Origin: Pseudomonadota bacterium
GTDB lineage: Bacteria > Myxococcota_A > Polyangia > Polyangiales > Polyangiaceae
Direction: 5' to 3'
DNA: 11,227 bases
Assembly: GCA_023411445.1 (NCBI GenBank)
Contig: JAEYOT010000416.1
Location: 1 to 11,227, forward strand
This document shows, in pieces, positions 1 through 6,582 of the stretch. Under the pieces are notes generated by a model, which saw nothing but the letters and a program-made list of their open reading frames with translations, was not told the origin of the DNA and ran no database searches. The translations under genes and the position numbers were made by a program. Each line of letters starts with the position of its first letter. Position 1 is the stretch's first letter.

Positions 1-1062
1 GAACAAGCTGGGCTGCACGAAGATAACGAACGGGTGCTCGGCGACGCTGCCGTCGCTCACGGCGGCTTCGGCCCTCGCCACGTCTTCCAGCGTGCCCGCT
101 AGGTGCACCGTGGCGGCCTGCCGGCAACGCGCATCGAGCCAGGGTACGGGGCCGGCCAGCGCCCAATCCATCTTGAACACACCGGGCCCATAGCGAAAGC
201 GCCGGAGTCGCGCGCGGTAGCCGGCCGGCCAGCGCTCGCCGACCACGTGCAGCAGCTGGCGGGGGGTGAGGTCGTACAGGTAAGCGCGTGCTTGCGGGAG
301 CTCCGTGTGGCTCCTGACCGGCTGTCTCAGCGCCAGCTCGCCGCCCAGCTGCTCGAAGCAGCGCACCAGCGCGCGGGTGATGCTCTGCGAGCCGCCCTGA
401 GCCAGCGGCCAGCCCGCCACGTGGGCGCTCAGCGCCAGCACCAGCGCGAACGACGCTGTCGCGGGGAGGTGTAGCGGCTGCATGGCGTGCGCTCCCATGC
501 CGGCCAGCAGCGCTCGGGTAGCGGGCTCTGCGAAATGCCGGCGCGCAAAGCCCGCGAGCGAAGGCAGCGCCAGCAAGCCGAAGCGAGCCAGCAGCAGCGG
601 CGCCCGCGGCACCCGCAAGGGGCCGAGCACCTCTCGGAACAGCTCGTCCGCGCGCGCCACGAGCGGAGACATCAGCTCGTGGTAAGCGCTGTGGTCGGCG
701 CCCAACCCCTGCGCCGTGGCATCGAGTGAGCGGGATAAGGTTGCGGCCGAGCCGTCGCTCAGCACATGGGCCAGCGCCAGCGGCGAATCACACCAGCTGA
801 CGCCGTAGCGTTCCAGGCTCAAAGAGCGGAAGAAGGGCGAGGCGACGCCGAGCGGGTGTACCGTAGAGCACACGTCGTGGTGGTGGCCGGGGAGCGTGAG
901 CTGAGCCGTGCGTGCGCCGCCACCCGGCGTCGGCTTGGCTTCGATCAGCAAGGTCGAGAGCCCTGCACGGCAGAGCTCAATCCCGGCGGCCAGGCCGTTC
1001 GGGCCCGCGCCGACGACTCCTGCGTCGTAGCGCTGGCTGCGGCCGAAGCGGCGGGCGCTCAC
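1..1062 (-). CDS. NAD(P)/FAD-dependent oxidoreductase, phytoene dehydrogenase-like (3' end outside window)
   Basis: The frame is open for 354 codons from a GTG at 1062 to the window edge, so the C-terminal part is missing. The N-terminus carries a dinucleotide-binding motif, VVGAGPNGLAAGIEL (about residues 16-30), then an acidic residue at the end of the second strand (LLIEA, E41) and the GG-ART segment that contacts FAD in this family. The stretch DVCSTVHPLGVASPFF and the later GWPLAQGGSQSITRAL are typical of phytoene-desaturase-related amine-oxidase-fold flavoproteins (COG1233). Family members are usually near 480-530 residues, so roughly 130-170 are missing. The substrate cannot be read from sequence; few such relatives are real carotenoid enzymes. 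The GTG start overlaps the SDR stop codon as GTGA, so translation is probably coupled and the two redox enzymes may act together. Confidence 0.85.
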   Translation of the reverse strand, partial: MSARRFGRSQRYDAGVVGAGPNGLAAGIELCRAGLSTLLIEAKPTPGGGARTAQLTLPGHHHDVCSTVHPLGVASPFFRSLSLERYGVSWCDSPLALAHVLSDGSAATLSRSLDATAQGLGADHSAYHELMSPLVARADELFREVLGPLRVPRAPLLLARFGLLALPSLAGFARRHFAEPATRALLAGMGAHAMQPLHLPATASFALVLALSAHVAGWPLAQGGSQSITRALVRCFEQLGGELALRQPVRSHTELPQARAYLYDLTPRQLLHVVGERWPAGYRARLRRFRYGPGVFKMDWALAGPVPWLDARCRQAATVHLAGTLEDVARAEAAVSDGSVAEHPFVIFVQPSLF

Positions 1063-2021
1063 GCGCCGCGCAGCGCCCGCCCCGCGTAGTGACCAAACAG
1101 CCAAGCGATCAGCGAGGGCAGGCTCACTCTCGGGGGCCGTTGGCCTCGCACCGCGGGTCCCTCAGCAGCGGGGCGCCACAAGTTTCCACCCGCATCCAGC
1201 TGCTGGCGCTCGCCGAAATGCCAGCGGCTGAGCGTGTCGTGAATGACTCGTTCCACGGTGCGCGGGAAGAGGGCGTGCAGCGCCAGGCCGAGCTGGGCGG
1301 AGCGCGGCACGTGGAGCTCTCGGCGCGGTCGCTCGATCAGCGTCACCAGCGCCCGCGCGACGACCTCCGGCGCCAGCGCCGGCGGCATGGCGTGCGCCTC
1401 GCGACCGACGAAGTTGGCTCCGGTTTGGAAGTGGGGCGTGTCGACAGCATACGGAAGCAGCGTGCAGACGTGGATGCTCGGCTCGTCCGCGACCTCCGCG
1501 CGCAGCGCCTCACTCAGCCCGCGCAGCGCGAACTTGCTGATGACGTAGGAGGGGACGAAGGGCTGCCCGACCTTGCTCAAGATCGAGCCGACGTTGATCA
1601 GGGTCCCGGCGTGCTGACGCCGAAAAATCGGTATCACGGCGCGAGCTCCGTGCACGGAGCCCCAAAGGTTGGTTTCGACCACTCGTCGCAGTTCCGGAAG
1701 CGGGGTGCTCTCGAGCGCTCCGAACGCCGTGACCCCGGCGTTGTTGATCCACACGTCGATGCGGCCCGCCTGCTCCAGAGCGTGGCTCGCCACGCGCGCC
1801 ACGTCTGCTTCGAGCGTCACGTCGCAGACGAGCGCCGTGGCGCTAGCGCCCAACGCACGACAACGCTGCGCGGTGTCCTCGACTGCGTCAGCGCGACGCG
1901 CTGCGAGGATCAGGCGAGCGCCCTGACCAGCTAGCTCTAGCGCCGTGGCTCGTCCGATGCCGCTCGAAGCTCCGGTTAGCACCACGCATTGGCCAGCTAC
2001 GGGTGTCGTTCGTTGGAGCAT
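1059..2021 (-). CDS. Short-chain dehydrogenase/reductase (SDR)
   Basis: A 320-residue classical SDR. The cofactor motif TGASSGIG is at residues 16-23, CDV at 66-68, NNAG at 93-96, and the catalytic tetrad is N118, S146, Y159, K163 (YVISK). The fold ends near residue 240. The remaining 80 residues form a C-terminal extension with a hydrophobic stretch (LPSLIAWLFGHYAG, 301-314), which may bind membrane or a partner. Classical SDRs are about 250 residues, so this belongs to the longer ~320-residue type. It should oxidise or reduce an alcohol/carbonyl substrate with NAD(P)(H); which one is unknown. The ATG at 2021 leaves a normal 15 residues before the glycine motif. No Shine-Dalgarno precedes it, but a sigma-54-like promoter ends 12 nt upstream. 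It is the first gene of an operon with the overlapping FAD oxidoreductase. Confidence 0.92.
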   Translation of the reverse strand: MLQRTTPVAGQCVVLTGASSGIGRATALELAGQGARLILAARRADAVEDTAQRCRALGASATALVCDVTLEADVARVASHALEQAGRIDVWINNAGVTAFGALESTPLPELRRVVETNLWGSVHGARAVIPIFRRQHAGTLINVGSILSKVGQPFVPSYVISKFALRGLSEALRAEVADEPSIHVCTLLPYAVDTPHFQTGANFVGREAHAMPPALAPEVVARALVTLIERPRRELHVPRSAQLGLALHALFPRTVERVIHDTLSRWHFGERQQLDAGGNLWRPAAEGPAVRGQRPPRVSLPSLIAWLFGHYAGRALRGA

Positions 2022-2033
2022 GCGACGCAGGCT

Positions 2034-2048
2034 GCAACGCGCATGCCC
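2034..2048 (-). promoter_or_regulatory. Sigma-54-like -24/-12 promoter for the SDR operon
   Basis: Read on the minus strand it is GGGCATG-CGCG-TTGC, matching TGGCACG-N4-TTGC at 9 of 11 positions with exact GG-N10-GC spacing and an A after TTGC. There are 12 nt between its last C and the ATG, so the predicted start of transcription is about 1 nt before the start codon. Seen: motif and spacing. Inferred: promoter function. Confidence 0.5.
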
Positions 2049-2212
2049 GCGTGGCGTTTGCTCTGCTCAAGTGGTGTCGGCGTCAGCGTTCTGATGCATC
2101 AGCGTGATGGATCGCCGGTCGGAGCTGCCATGCCGATCGTGGTGGTACCGATTGATGTTGGGGTCGCCCACCCCATCGGAGCCGCGCTCGTTCGCTTTCG
2201 TGAGACAAAAAA

Positions 2213-2227
2213 CGTCAGGATTTGACG
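2213..2227. promoter_or_regulatory. Inverted repeat CGTCA-N5-TGACG, possible operator
   Basis: A perfect 5 bp dyad with a 5 bp spacer, centred about 125 bp upstream of the response regulator start. The right arm overlaps a TTGACG hexamer that could serve as a -35 box, so a bound regulator might block or recruit polymerase. The half-site recurs once as TGACG at 2272-2276. The dyad is short enough to be chance. Confidence 0.3.
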
Positions 2228-2344
2228 ACTTCTTTGCGCACATACTGGGTAGGTGCACTTCATAAATCGTTTGACGCCATACGTTCTCCAACTCAAAAGC
2301 GGATGTTCATGAGTCGGTCAAGTATGACGCCTGTGAGCAGCTCG

Positions 2345-2995
2345 ATGCCTGTGCGGCTGCTCTTGGTCGATGATCACCCCGCGTTCCGCGCGGGGGTGTC
2401 CGGATTGCTCGGCACCGATCCGGAGCTATCGGTCGTGGCCGAGGCCTCCGACGGAAGCTCCGCGCGGGCGAGCGCGCTGGAGCTGCGACCGGACATGGTG
2501 CTGATGGACCTATCGCTCCCGGACCAGCGCGGCGTGGACGTGACGCGTGACCTCGTCGCGCAGCTGCCTGGCATCAAGATCCTGGGTCTCTCCGCGCATG
2601 AGGAGCCGGCATACGCCCGGGCGATGCTGGACGCAGGCGCAGCCGGCTACGTGCTGAAGCGCAGCGCTTGTGACGATCTCATCCGCGCTGTGAAAGCCGT
2701 CGCCAAGGGCGGCACGTACGTGGACCCAGCCATCGCGCGCTCGCTAATGCGCGGCCACTCCCGCGCCAGCTCGGGTGTCGGCGTCTCTACCGACATCAAC
2801 TTGAGCGAGCGCGAAATTCAGGTCATTCGTCTGGTGGCGAGCGGCCACACGGCGAAGGAGATGGCGGACGATCTCGGCGTCAGCCCAAGGACGCTGGAGA
2901 CGTACCGCGCACGCGCGATGTCGAAGCTCAACTTGCGCAGCCGCGCCGAGCTGATCCGCTATGCGCTCCGCTCGGGTTGGCTGCGCGATGGTTGA
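2345..2995 (+). CDS. Orphan response regulator, NarL/FixJ (REC-LuxR HTH)
   Basis: From the ATG at 2345 it has 216 residues, the usual length for the family. The receiver domain (3-120) has the acidic pair D9-D10, phosphoacceptor D55 (LMDLSLPD), S83 and K105 (GYVLKRS). A LuxR-type helix-turn-helix follows (about 152-213: LSEREIQVIRLVASGHTAKEMADDLGVS), with recognition helix SPRTLETYRARAMSKL. It should bind DNA as a phosphorylation-controlled dimer. The frame is open further upstream (ATGs at 2303, 2309 and 2324), but those add residues with no family similarity. No clear Shine-Dalgarno identifies the start, so the exact N-terminus is uncertain. No kinase is adjacent. The nearest candidate is the GAF kinase 6 kb away, whose own regulator is a close paralogue of this one (shared SPRTLETYR). 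Confidence 0.93.
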   Translation: MPVRLLLVDDHPAFRAGVSGLLGTDPELSVVAEASDGSSARASALELRPDMVLMDLSLPDQRGVDVTRDLVAQLPGIKILGLSAHEEPAYARAMLDAGAAGYVLKRSACDDLIRAVKAVAKGGTYVDPAIARSLMRGHSRASSGVGVSTDINLSEREIQVIRLVASGHTAKEMADDLGVSPRTLETYRARAMSKLNLRSRAELIRYALRSGWLRDG

Positions 2996-2997
2996 CC

Positions 2998-3729
2998 TCA
3001 CTCAGCGGCGCTGCGTCCCTGTGCCGCCGTCAGCCAGGCTCGCACGTCCTCGAGGTGAACGGCTTCCTCCGCCAACGCGCGTTCGAAGGCGTCGACGGTC
3101 TCCTCGTCGCCGGTAGCGCGCACGAGCTCAATCAGCGTCTCCCAGCAGTCGTTGTCGGCGAGCTCCGCCACGAGGGCCGCCTCCAGGCACTGCACGAACG
3201 TCGTGCGCGGATCGACCATGACCTCGAGCGCACCCTTCGTTATGGTGGCTTGCAGGTCGGCCGACGGGGTCATGACGGTCGGATCCGCGCCCAGCTTGGC
3301 GAGCACCTGCGTCAAGAGCAAGAACTGCTCGTACTCCTCGCGCATCGCCTTCTCGAGGTGGAGCAGCTCGGGGCCGCCGGGAAAGCTGCCGTACACGTTG
3401 TACTTGGAGATGAGCGCCTCATACAGCCGAACGCCCGTGCGCTCGAACGCCAAGCGCTCGCCGAGCTTGTCGATGAGTTGAGTGGGCTTGGTTCCCTTCA
3501 CGGCCTCCACGGCGGTGGAGACCATGCCCTTGACGGTGGGGGGCGGCGGGAGCGTGCCAATGGGCTCGGACTGCTCGGCGAACAGCTCGCGCACGTCCGA
3601 GATGCCGCGCTCATTTCCCACGCCATCTGCCGGGAATTCGCGCGTCCCTTCCACCATGCGCGCTGCGTCCGTGGGAGACGTGCCGATGCCCGTACGATTC
3701 CTGCCGAGGCTCACTGATTGACTAGACAT
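2998..3729 (-). CDS. Ferritin-like domain protein (small)
   Basis: A 243-residue protein with a long polar, low-complexity N-terminus (1-80, with NRTGIGTSP and a four-proline run) followed by a four-helix ferritin-like domain. Candidate metal ligands fall in helix order: E96 and E104 (AFERTGVRLYEAL), E126/E131/E132 (HLEKAMREEYEQF), E183 and E189 (CLEAALVAELADND), and E221/E222 with H225 (EEAVHLEDV). The last is the classic ExxH. A di-iron or iron-handling role is therefore likely, though the reaction (storage, oxidase or peroxide defence) is unknown. The ATG at 3729 is chosen over a start 7 codons upstream because GAGGAAAG precedes it at good spacing. It lies 13 bp after the larger ferritin-like gene, in the same operon. 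Its stop codon is 2 bp from that of the convergent regulator. Confidence 0.8.
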   Translation of the reverse strand: MSSQSVSLGRNRTGIGTSPTDAARMVEGTREFPADGVGNERGISDVRELFAEQSEPIGTLPPPPTVKGMVSTAVEAVKGTKPTQLIDKLGERLAFERTGVRLYEALISKYNVYGSFPGGPELLHLEKAMREEYEQFLLLTQVLAKLGADPTVMTPSADLQATITKGALEVMVDPRTTFVQCLEAALVAELADNDCWETLIELVRATGDEETVDAFERALAEEAVHLEDVRAWLTAAQGRSAAE

Positions 3730-3732
3730 GTT

Positions 3733-3740
3733 CTTTCCTC
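3733..3740 (-). promoter_or_regulatory. Shine-Dalgarno fixing the start of the small ferritin-like gene
   Basis: GAGGAAAG on the minus strand, with its GAGG core 7 nt before the ATG at 3729. It selects this ATG over the in-frame start 21 nt upstream. It contrasts with the large ferritin-like gene of the same operon, which has no such site. Confidence 0.75.
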
Positions 3741-3742
3741 GT

Positions 3743-4942
3743 TCAAGCAATTGGGTTGCGTTCGCCCTGGCGCAGCGGCGCGCGGCGGCTGAGCTCGGTG
3801 CCGGGCATCCACACGTAGCCCTGAGCTACCGTGTCCGAAGGTGAGCCTTCCGAGTTGAGCTGCGCCCGCTGGCGAGCGCTGGGTCCCTGCGGGTCCTCCT
3901 CGTCGAAGGGCACGAACACCGGACCTACCGCGGTGAGCTGCACCTCCGTGCGCAGGACCTCACGGACGAAGTCGCGGTGGCTCTCGTAGGCGATGGGCGC
4001 CGGCAGCTTGGCGTTGAGGATCTCCGCGGCGTCGCGGCGTTCATGCCGCTCGAACAGCGCGATGACGTGTTGGAGCTGACCGAGCTCGTAGTCCAGGAAG
4101 CGCTCCCAGATGGCCTTGATGCGCTTGTTGCCTTCGTACTCGACGCAGCTGTGGTAGTTGTAAACCTCGTTGGCCTCGTGCAGAAGGAGCTTCTCGAGCC
4201 ACGTCTCTTCCGGGTCGACGATCGACTCGTACTGCGTGACGTGCTGCTCCTCAATCGACGCGATCTCGGCGTACAGCTGACGACCGATGGGATCCGCGTA
4301 AGTGGGGCCGACGGTCATGTAATAGTCGTGGGTCTGGTACTCGGCGGCGACCAGCGTGAGAGCATGCAGCTTGGTGCTGAGCGCTGTGGCATGACGGTCG
4401 TAGGGCGAGCGCAGGTCGTCCTCGGGCGCGCGGTGCTCCACGATCGTGGGGCGACCCGGCAGGATGTCGGTGTAGCTCTGGAGCAAGTTGTTGGCATCCT
4501 TGCCCTCTACACGGTCCATCAAGGCCGAGTAGCGGTACATGTGGTCGAAGTCCTCCAGCAGACCGAAGCGGTAGACCTGGGCCAGGTACGGGTCCTGCTC
4601 GGCTTTGGCCAGCGCCGCCGTCACCTCGATCGCCACCTGCTCGAAGCCGATGGTGGTCTCGAGCACGTTTTGATCGGCGGGGTTGAGCCAGTTGACCAGC
4701 GTCTGCTGGTGCTGCTCCACGCGGCGGATCTTGGCCAGATCCAGCTGCAGCTGCCGGTTCATGCGTGAACAGGCGTGGCTGAAGCGAATCGCTTCGGACT
4801 CGATGCCGTTCATGAGGATGACGCGCACGCGCGTGAAAGCGTCGTCATCCAACTTGCTGTACGGGGGAGACGTCAGCTCCTTCCAGGTAAATTTTTGCTG
4901 TTCGAGCGGCGTGCCGCGGTCCTTCAAGAGATCGATCGCCAT
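3743..4942 (-). CDS. Large ferritin-like protein with two helical-bundle halves
   Basis: A 399-residue soluble protein. After a conserved-looking opening (SPPYSKLDDDAFTRVRVILMNGIE, 25-48) there are two helical regions rich in metal-ligand motifs. The first half (about 45-145) has E48/E50, E101/E106 and EDFDH (130-134). The second (about 190-300) has E201, EEQHVTQYE (231-239), E257, E268/E270 and DYELGQLQHV (284-293). ExxH and ExxxxxH patterns support a ferritin/rubrerythrin-like fold, apparently duplicated. The last 60 residues look disordered. The exact family and any catalytic activity are not known to me. ATG 4942 is preferred; a GTG 40 codons upstream only adds an arginine-rich tail that looks like non-coding sequence. 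No Shine-Dalgarno is present, and a strong sigma-54-like motif ends 14 nt upstream. It is the first gene of the operon with the small ferritin-like protein. Confidence 0.75.
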   Translation of the reverse strand: MAIDLLKDRGTPLEQQKFTWKELTSPPYSKLDDDAFTRVRVILMNGIESEAIRFSHACSRMNRQLQLDLAKIRRVEQHQQTLVNWLNPADQNVLETTIGFEQVAIEVTAALAKAEQDPYLAQVYRFGLLEDFDHMYRYSALMDRVEGKDANNLLQSYTDILPGRPTIVEHRAPEDDLRSPYDRHATALSTKLHALTLVAAEYQTHDYYMTVGPTYADPIGRQLYAEIASIEEQHVTQYESIVDPEETWLEKLLLHEANEVYNYHSCVEYEGNKRIKAIWERFLDYELGQLQHVIALFERHERRDAAEILNAKLPAPIAYESHRDFVREVLRTEVQLTAVGPVFVPFDEEDPQGPSARQRAQLNSEGSPSDTVAQGYVWMPGTELSRRAPLRQGERNPIA

Positions 4943-4956
4943 GGGCGCGACCGAAC

Positions 4957-4971
4957 GCACGGAACGTGCCA
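4957..4971 (-). promoter_or_regulatory. Sigma-54-like -24/-12 promoter for the ferritin-like operon
   Basis: TGGCACG-TTCC-GTGC on the minus strand matches TGGCACG-N4-TTGC at 10 of 11 positions, including all seven of the -24 block, with GG-N10-GC spacing. There are 14 nt to the ATG, so the expected transcript would start about 3 nt before the start codon. The core also forms a small dyad, GCACG-TTC-CGTGC, so a repressor site is an alternative reading. Confidence 0.6.
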
Positions 4972-5058
4972 GGGCGTTAAGTCGCCTGTTCGCGCCAGAC
5001 GCAAGATTCCTCGTCCTCCGTAGCGCTTCTTTGCGCCGAACCCTCGCGCCCCTGTGGT

Positions 5059-5074
5059 GCACAATCGTGCCAGG
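5059..5074 (-). repeat. Second copy of the CCTGGCACG element
   Basis: CCTGGCACGATTGTGC on the minus strand resembles CCTGGCACGTTCCGTGC of the promoter about 100 bp downstream (4957-4973). Both share the first nine bases and a terminal GTGC. Here the GG-to-GC spacing is 9, not 10, so it should not be a working sigma-54 promoter. It could be a regulator site or a duplicated promoter remnant. Confidence 0.4.
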
Positions 5075-5308
5075 CTGTTTGCGGACAGCGACGTGATCGC
5101 GCGAGCGCCCGTCGGCAGCGGGGCGATGCGGAGTACCGCGACTGTGAGGGCGCGGCGGTGAAATGCGCGCCCGACTTGGCGGCTACGTGCCCTGCTCTTT
5201 CGTGGTGGCGAGACGGTCGAGAACCCGTGCGGCGTTCTCTCCTGGCATCGAGCACCACCCTGTGACGAGGAGGAATGAGCTGCCGGGACGCTCACCCCTC
5301 AGGTTGAA

Positions 5309-5353
5309 GCAGCGACTCGCACGAACAACCCTTTCCGCCGTACGAGTCGCTGC
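5309..5353 (-). repeat. Perfect 11 bp inverted repeat with 23 nt loop
   Basis: GCAGCGACTCG (5309-5319) is exactly mirrored by CGAGTCGCTGC (5343-5353). It lies 50-94 nt after the dehydrogenase stop codon in the direction of transcription. The 11 bp GC-rich stem would be stable, but no U-run follows. It could mark a transcript end, protect the 3' end of the mRNA, or be a protein-binding dyad. Confidence 0.6.
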
Positions 5354-5355
5354 AA

Positions 5356-5400
5356 CGAGCGTGACCTTTGCAGCCCGCATGCCAAGGCTGCTCGCGCTCG
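5356..5400 (-). terminator. Nested stem-loop directly after the dehydrogenase gene
   Basis: CGAGCG (5356-5361) pairs with CGCTCG (5395-5400), and inside it GCAGCC (5370-5375) pairs with GGCTGC (5386-5391) around a 10 nt loop. It begins 3 bp after the stop codon and is followed by the 11 bp stem at 5309-5353. It has no U-tract, so it is not a textbook intrinsic terminator; Rho-dependent ending or mRNA protection is as likely. Confidence 0.4.
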
Positions 5401-5402
5401 AG

Positions 5403-6581
5403 TCACGCCGCCTTGAGCACTACCTTCTCGCACTCATCGCGGTTGTTCAGGAACAAGTCGTAGCCCTCCGCGGCGGCCGTGAGCGGCAGTCGGTGTGTGA
5501 CCACGAAGCTGGGGTCGATTTCGCCGCGCTCGATCCGCTCCAGCAGTGGCTTCATGTAGCGATGGACGTGACACTGTCCGGAACGGAGCGTGAGCGAGCG
5601 GTTCACGATGGCGCCCATCGGAAAATGATCGATGAAGCCACCGTAGACGCCGATCACCGACACCACCCCGCCGTTCTTGACGCAGCGGATGGCTTGGCGC
5701 AGCGCGATCGGCCGGTCGCTCTCCAGCATCATGGCTTGCTTTCCGCGATCCAGCGCGTAGAGGAGCGCGTTCTCGGAGTGCGCCTCGAGGCCCACCGCAT
5801 CGATGCAGGCATCGGGTCCTCGCCCGCCCGTGAGGCCTTGCAGCGTGTCGTACACGTCGTGCTGTTCGTAGTTGATCACGTCAGTGGCGCCAGCCTGGTC
5901 GGCGGCGCGCTGCAAGCGGCGCTCGAAGCGGTCGATGGCGATGACGCGCTCGGCCCCGAGCATGCGCGCGCTGGCGATTGCAAACAGGCCCACGGGGCCG
6001 GCGCCCCAGACCGCCACCACGTCGCCAGGCTTGATGTCGCACATCTCCGCGCCCATGTAGCCCGTCGGGAAGATGTCCGACAGGAAAAGCACCTGCTCGT
6101 CGGTCAGGTGCTCCGGCACCTTGAGCGGACCGATGTCCGCGAAGGGCACGCGCACGTACTCTGCTTGACCGCCCGCGTACCCGCCTAGCAAGTGCGAGTA
6201 CCCGAAGATGCCGCAGGGCGAGTGTCCCCACATCTTCTCGGCGGCCCAGGCGTTGGGGTTAGAGTTCTCACACAGCGAGGTGGTGCCTGCCTTGCACGCC
6301 CCGCAATTGCCACAGGCGATCGGGAACGGTACGACCACGCGGTCGCCCACCGTCAAGTTGGAGACGCCCGCGCCCACCTCGACGACTTCCCCCATGAACT
6401 CGTGCCCTAGGATGTCGCCGTGCTGCATGCTGGGCACGAAGCCATTGTAGAGGTGTAGGTCCGAACCGCAGATGGCCGTGCTGGTCACGCGTACAATCGC
6501 GTCACGCGGGGTCAAAATCTTGGGATCCGGCACGTCCTGGACTTGGACCTTCTTCTTGCCGATGAAGCAATTCGCTTTCAT
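5403..6581 (-). CDS. Zinc-dependent alcohol dehydrogenase, formaldehyde dehydrogenase-like
   Basis: A 392-residue medium-chain dehydrogenase. Catalytic zinc ligands are visible as C38 (AICGSD), H60 and E61 (LGHEFMG) and probably D169 (LSDIFPTGY). The structural zinc site is C90, C93, C96, C104. The Rossmann motif VWGAGPVGL spans 191-199, with D217 at the end of the second strand, favouring NAD+ over NADP+. The FLSDIFPTGYMGAEM segment and the 370-400 residue length are those of the glutathione-independent formaldehyde dehydrogenase-like branch (COG1063), but the aldehyde or alcohol used cannot be told. The ATG at 6581 starts 1 bp after the SRPBCC stop codon, with AAGGAG 11 nt upstream inside that gene, so translation is coupled. 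The open frame upstream of this ATG is a shadow of the SRPBCC gene. Confidence 0.93.
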   Translation of the reverse strand: MKANCFIGKKKVQVQDVPDPKILTPRDAIVRVTSTAICGSDLHLYNGFVPSMQHGDILGHEFMGEVVEVGAGVSNLTVGDRVVVPFPIACGNCGACKAGTTSLCENSNPNAWAAEKMWGHSPCGIFGYSHLLGGYAGGQAEYVRVPFADIGPLKVPEHLTDEQVLFLSDIFPTGYMGAEMCDIKPGDVVAVWGAGPVGLFAIASARMLGAERVIAIDRFERRLQRAADQAGATDVINYEQHDVYDTLQGLTGGRGPDACIDAVGLEAHSENALLYALDRGKQAMMLESDRPIALRQAIRCVKNGGVVSVIGVYGGFIDHFPMGAIVNRSLTLRSGQCHVHRYMKPLLERIERGEIDPSFVVTHRLPLTAAAEGYDLFLNNRDECEKVVLKAA

Positions 6582-6582
6582 T

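Larger units (their letters stand above)
2022..2344. other. Divergent intergenic region between SDR and response regulator
   Basis: A 323 bp spacer with no convincing gene. It holds the SDR promoter motif near its left end, a CGTCA-N5-TGACG dyad at 2213-2227 and a second TTGACG box at 2271-2276. A TGGGG/CCCCA stem lies around 2158-2176, with flanking CCGA/TCGG that can pair across a bulge. The right half is clearly more AT-rich than its surroundings (CAAAAAACG, CATAAATCG), as expected for a promoter. No good -10 box sits at 16-18 bp from either TTGACG, so the response regulator promoter is not resolved. Short frames across the region have no protein character. Confidence 0.6.
4943..5402. other. 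460 bp gene-free region between dehydrogenase and ferritin-like operons
   Basis: No frame here has protein character on either strand. Both neighbours read on the minus strand, so the right part should hold the end of the dehydrogenase transcript and the left part the ferritin-like operon promoter. The right 100 bp contains two inverted repeats (5309-5353 and 5356-5400). The left end holds the sigma-54-like motif and its variant copy. The middle (about 5075-5300) shows nothing clear except a 10-codon plus-strand frame (5274-5306) behind a GAGGAGGA tract; nothing downstream on that strand would use it. Confidence 0.65.

Noticed and set aside
912..1934. Plus-strand 340-codon open frame opposite the SDR
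   Set aside because: Arginine- and serine-rich low-complexity translation, antisense to the SDR with its complete catalytic motifs.
2316..2330. GG...GC pair 14 nt before the regulator ATG at 2345
   Set aside because: Spacing is 11 and the surrounding bases do not match TGGCAC or TTGC, so it was not counted as a promoter.
3977..4768. Plus-strand 263-codon open frame opposite the large ferritin-like gene
   Set aside because: It is the complement of a well-supported gene. Its valine/leucine/glycine-rich composition is the mirror of that gene's codons, with no ribosome site or domain.
5274..5306. Ten-codon frame after a GAGGAGGA tract, followed by a stem-loop, resembling a leader peptide
   Set aside because: No gene follows on the plus strand for it to control, and the ribosome-like tract is too close to the ATG.
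5163..6188. Plus-strand 341-codon open frame
   Set aside because: It runs antisense through the zinc dehydrogenase, is rich in H/R/A as expected for a high-GC shadow frame, and has no recognisable domain.
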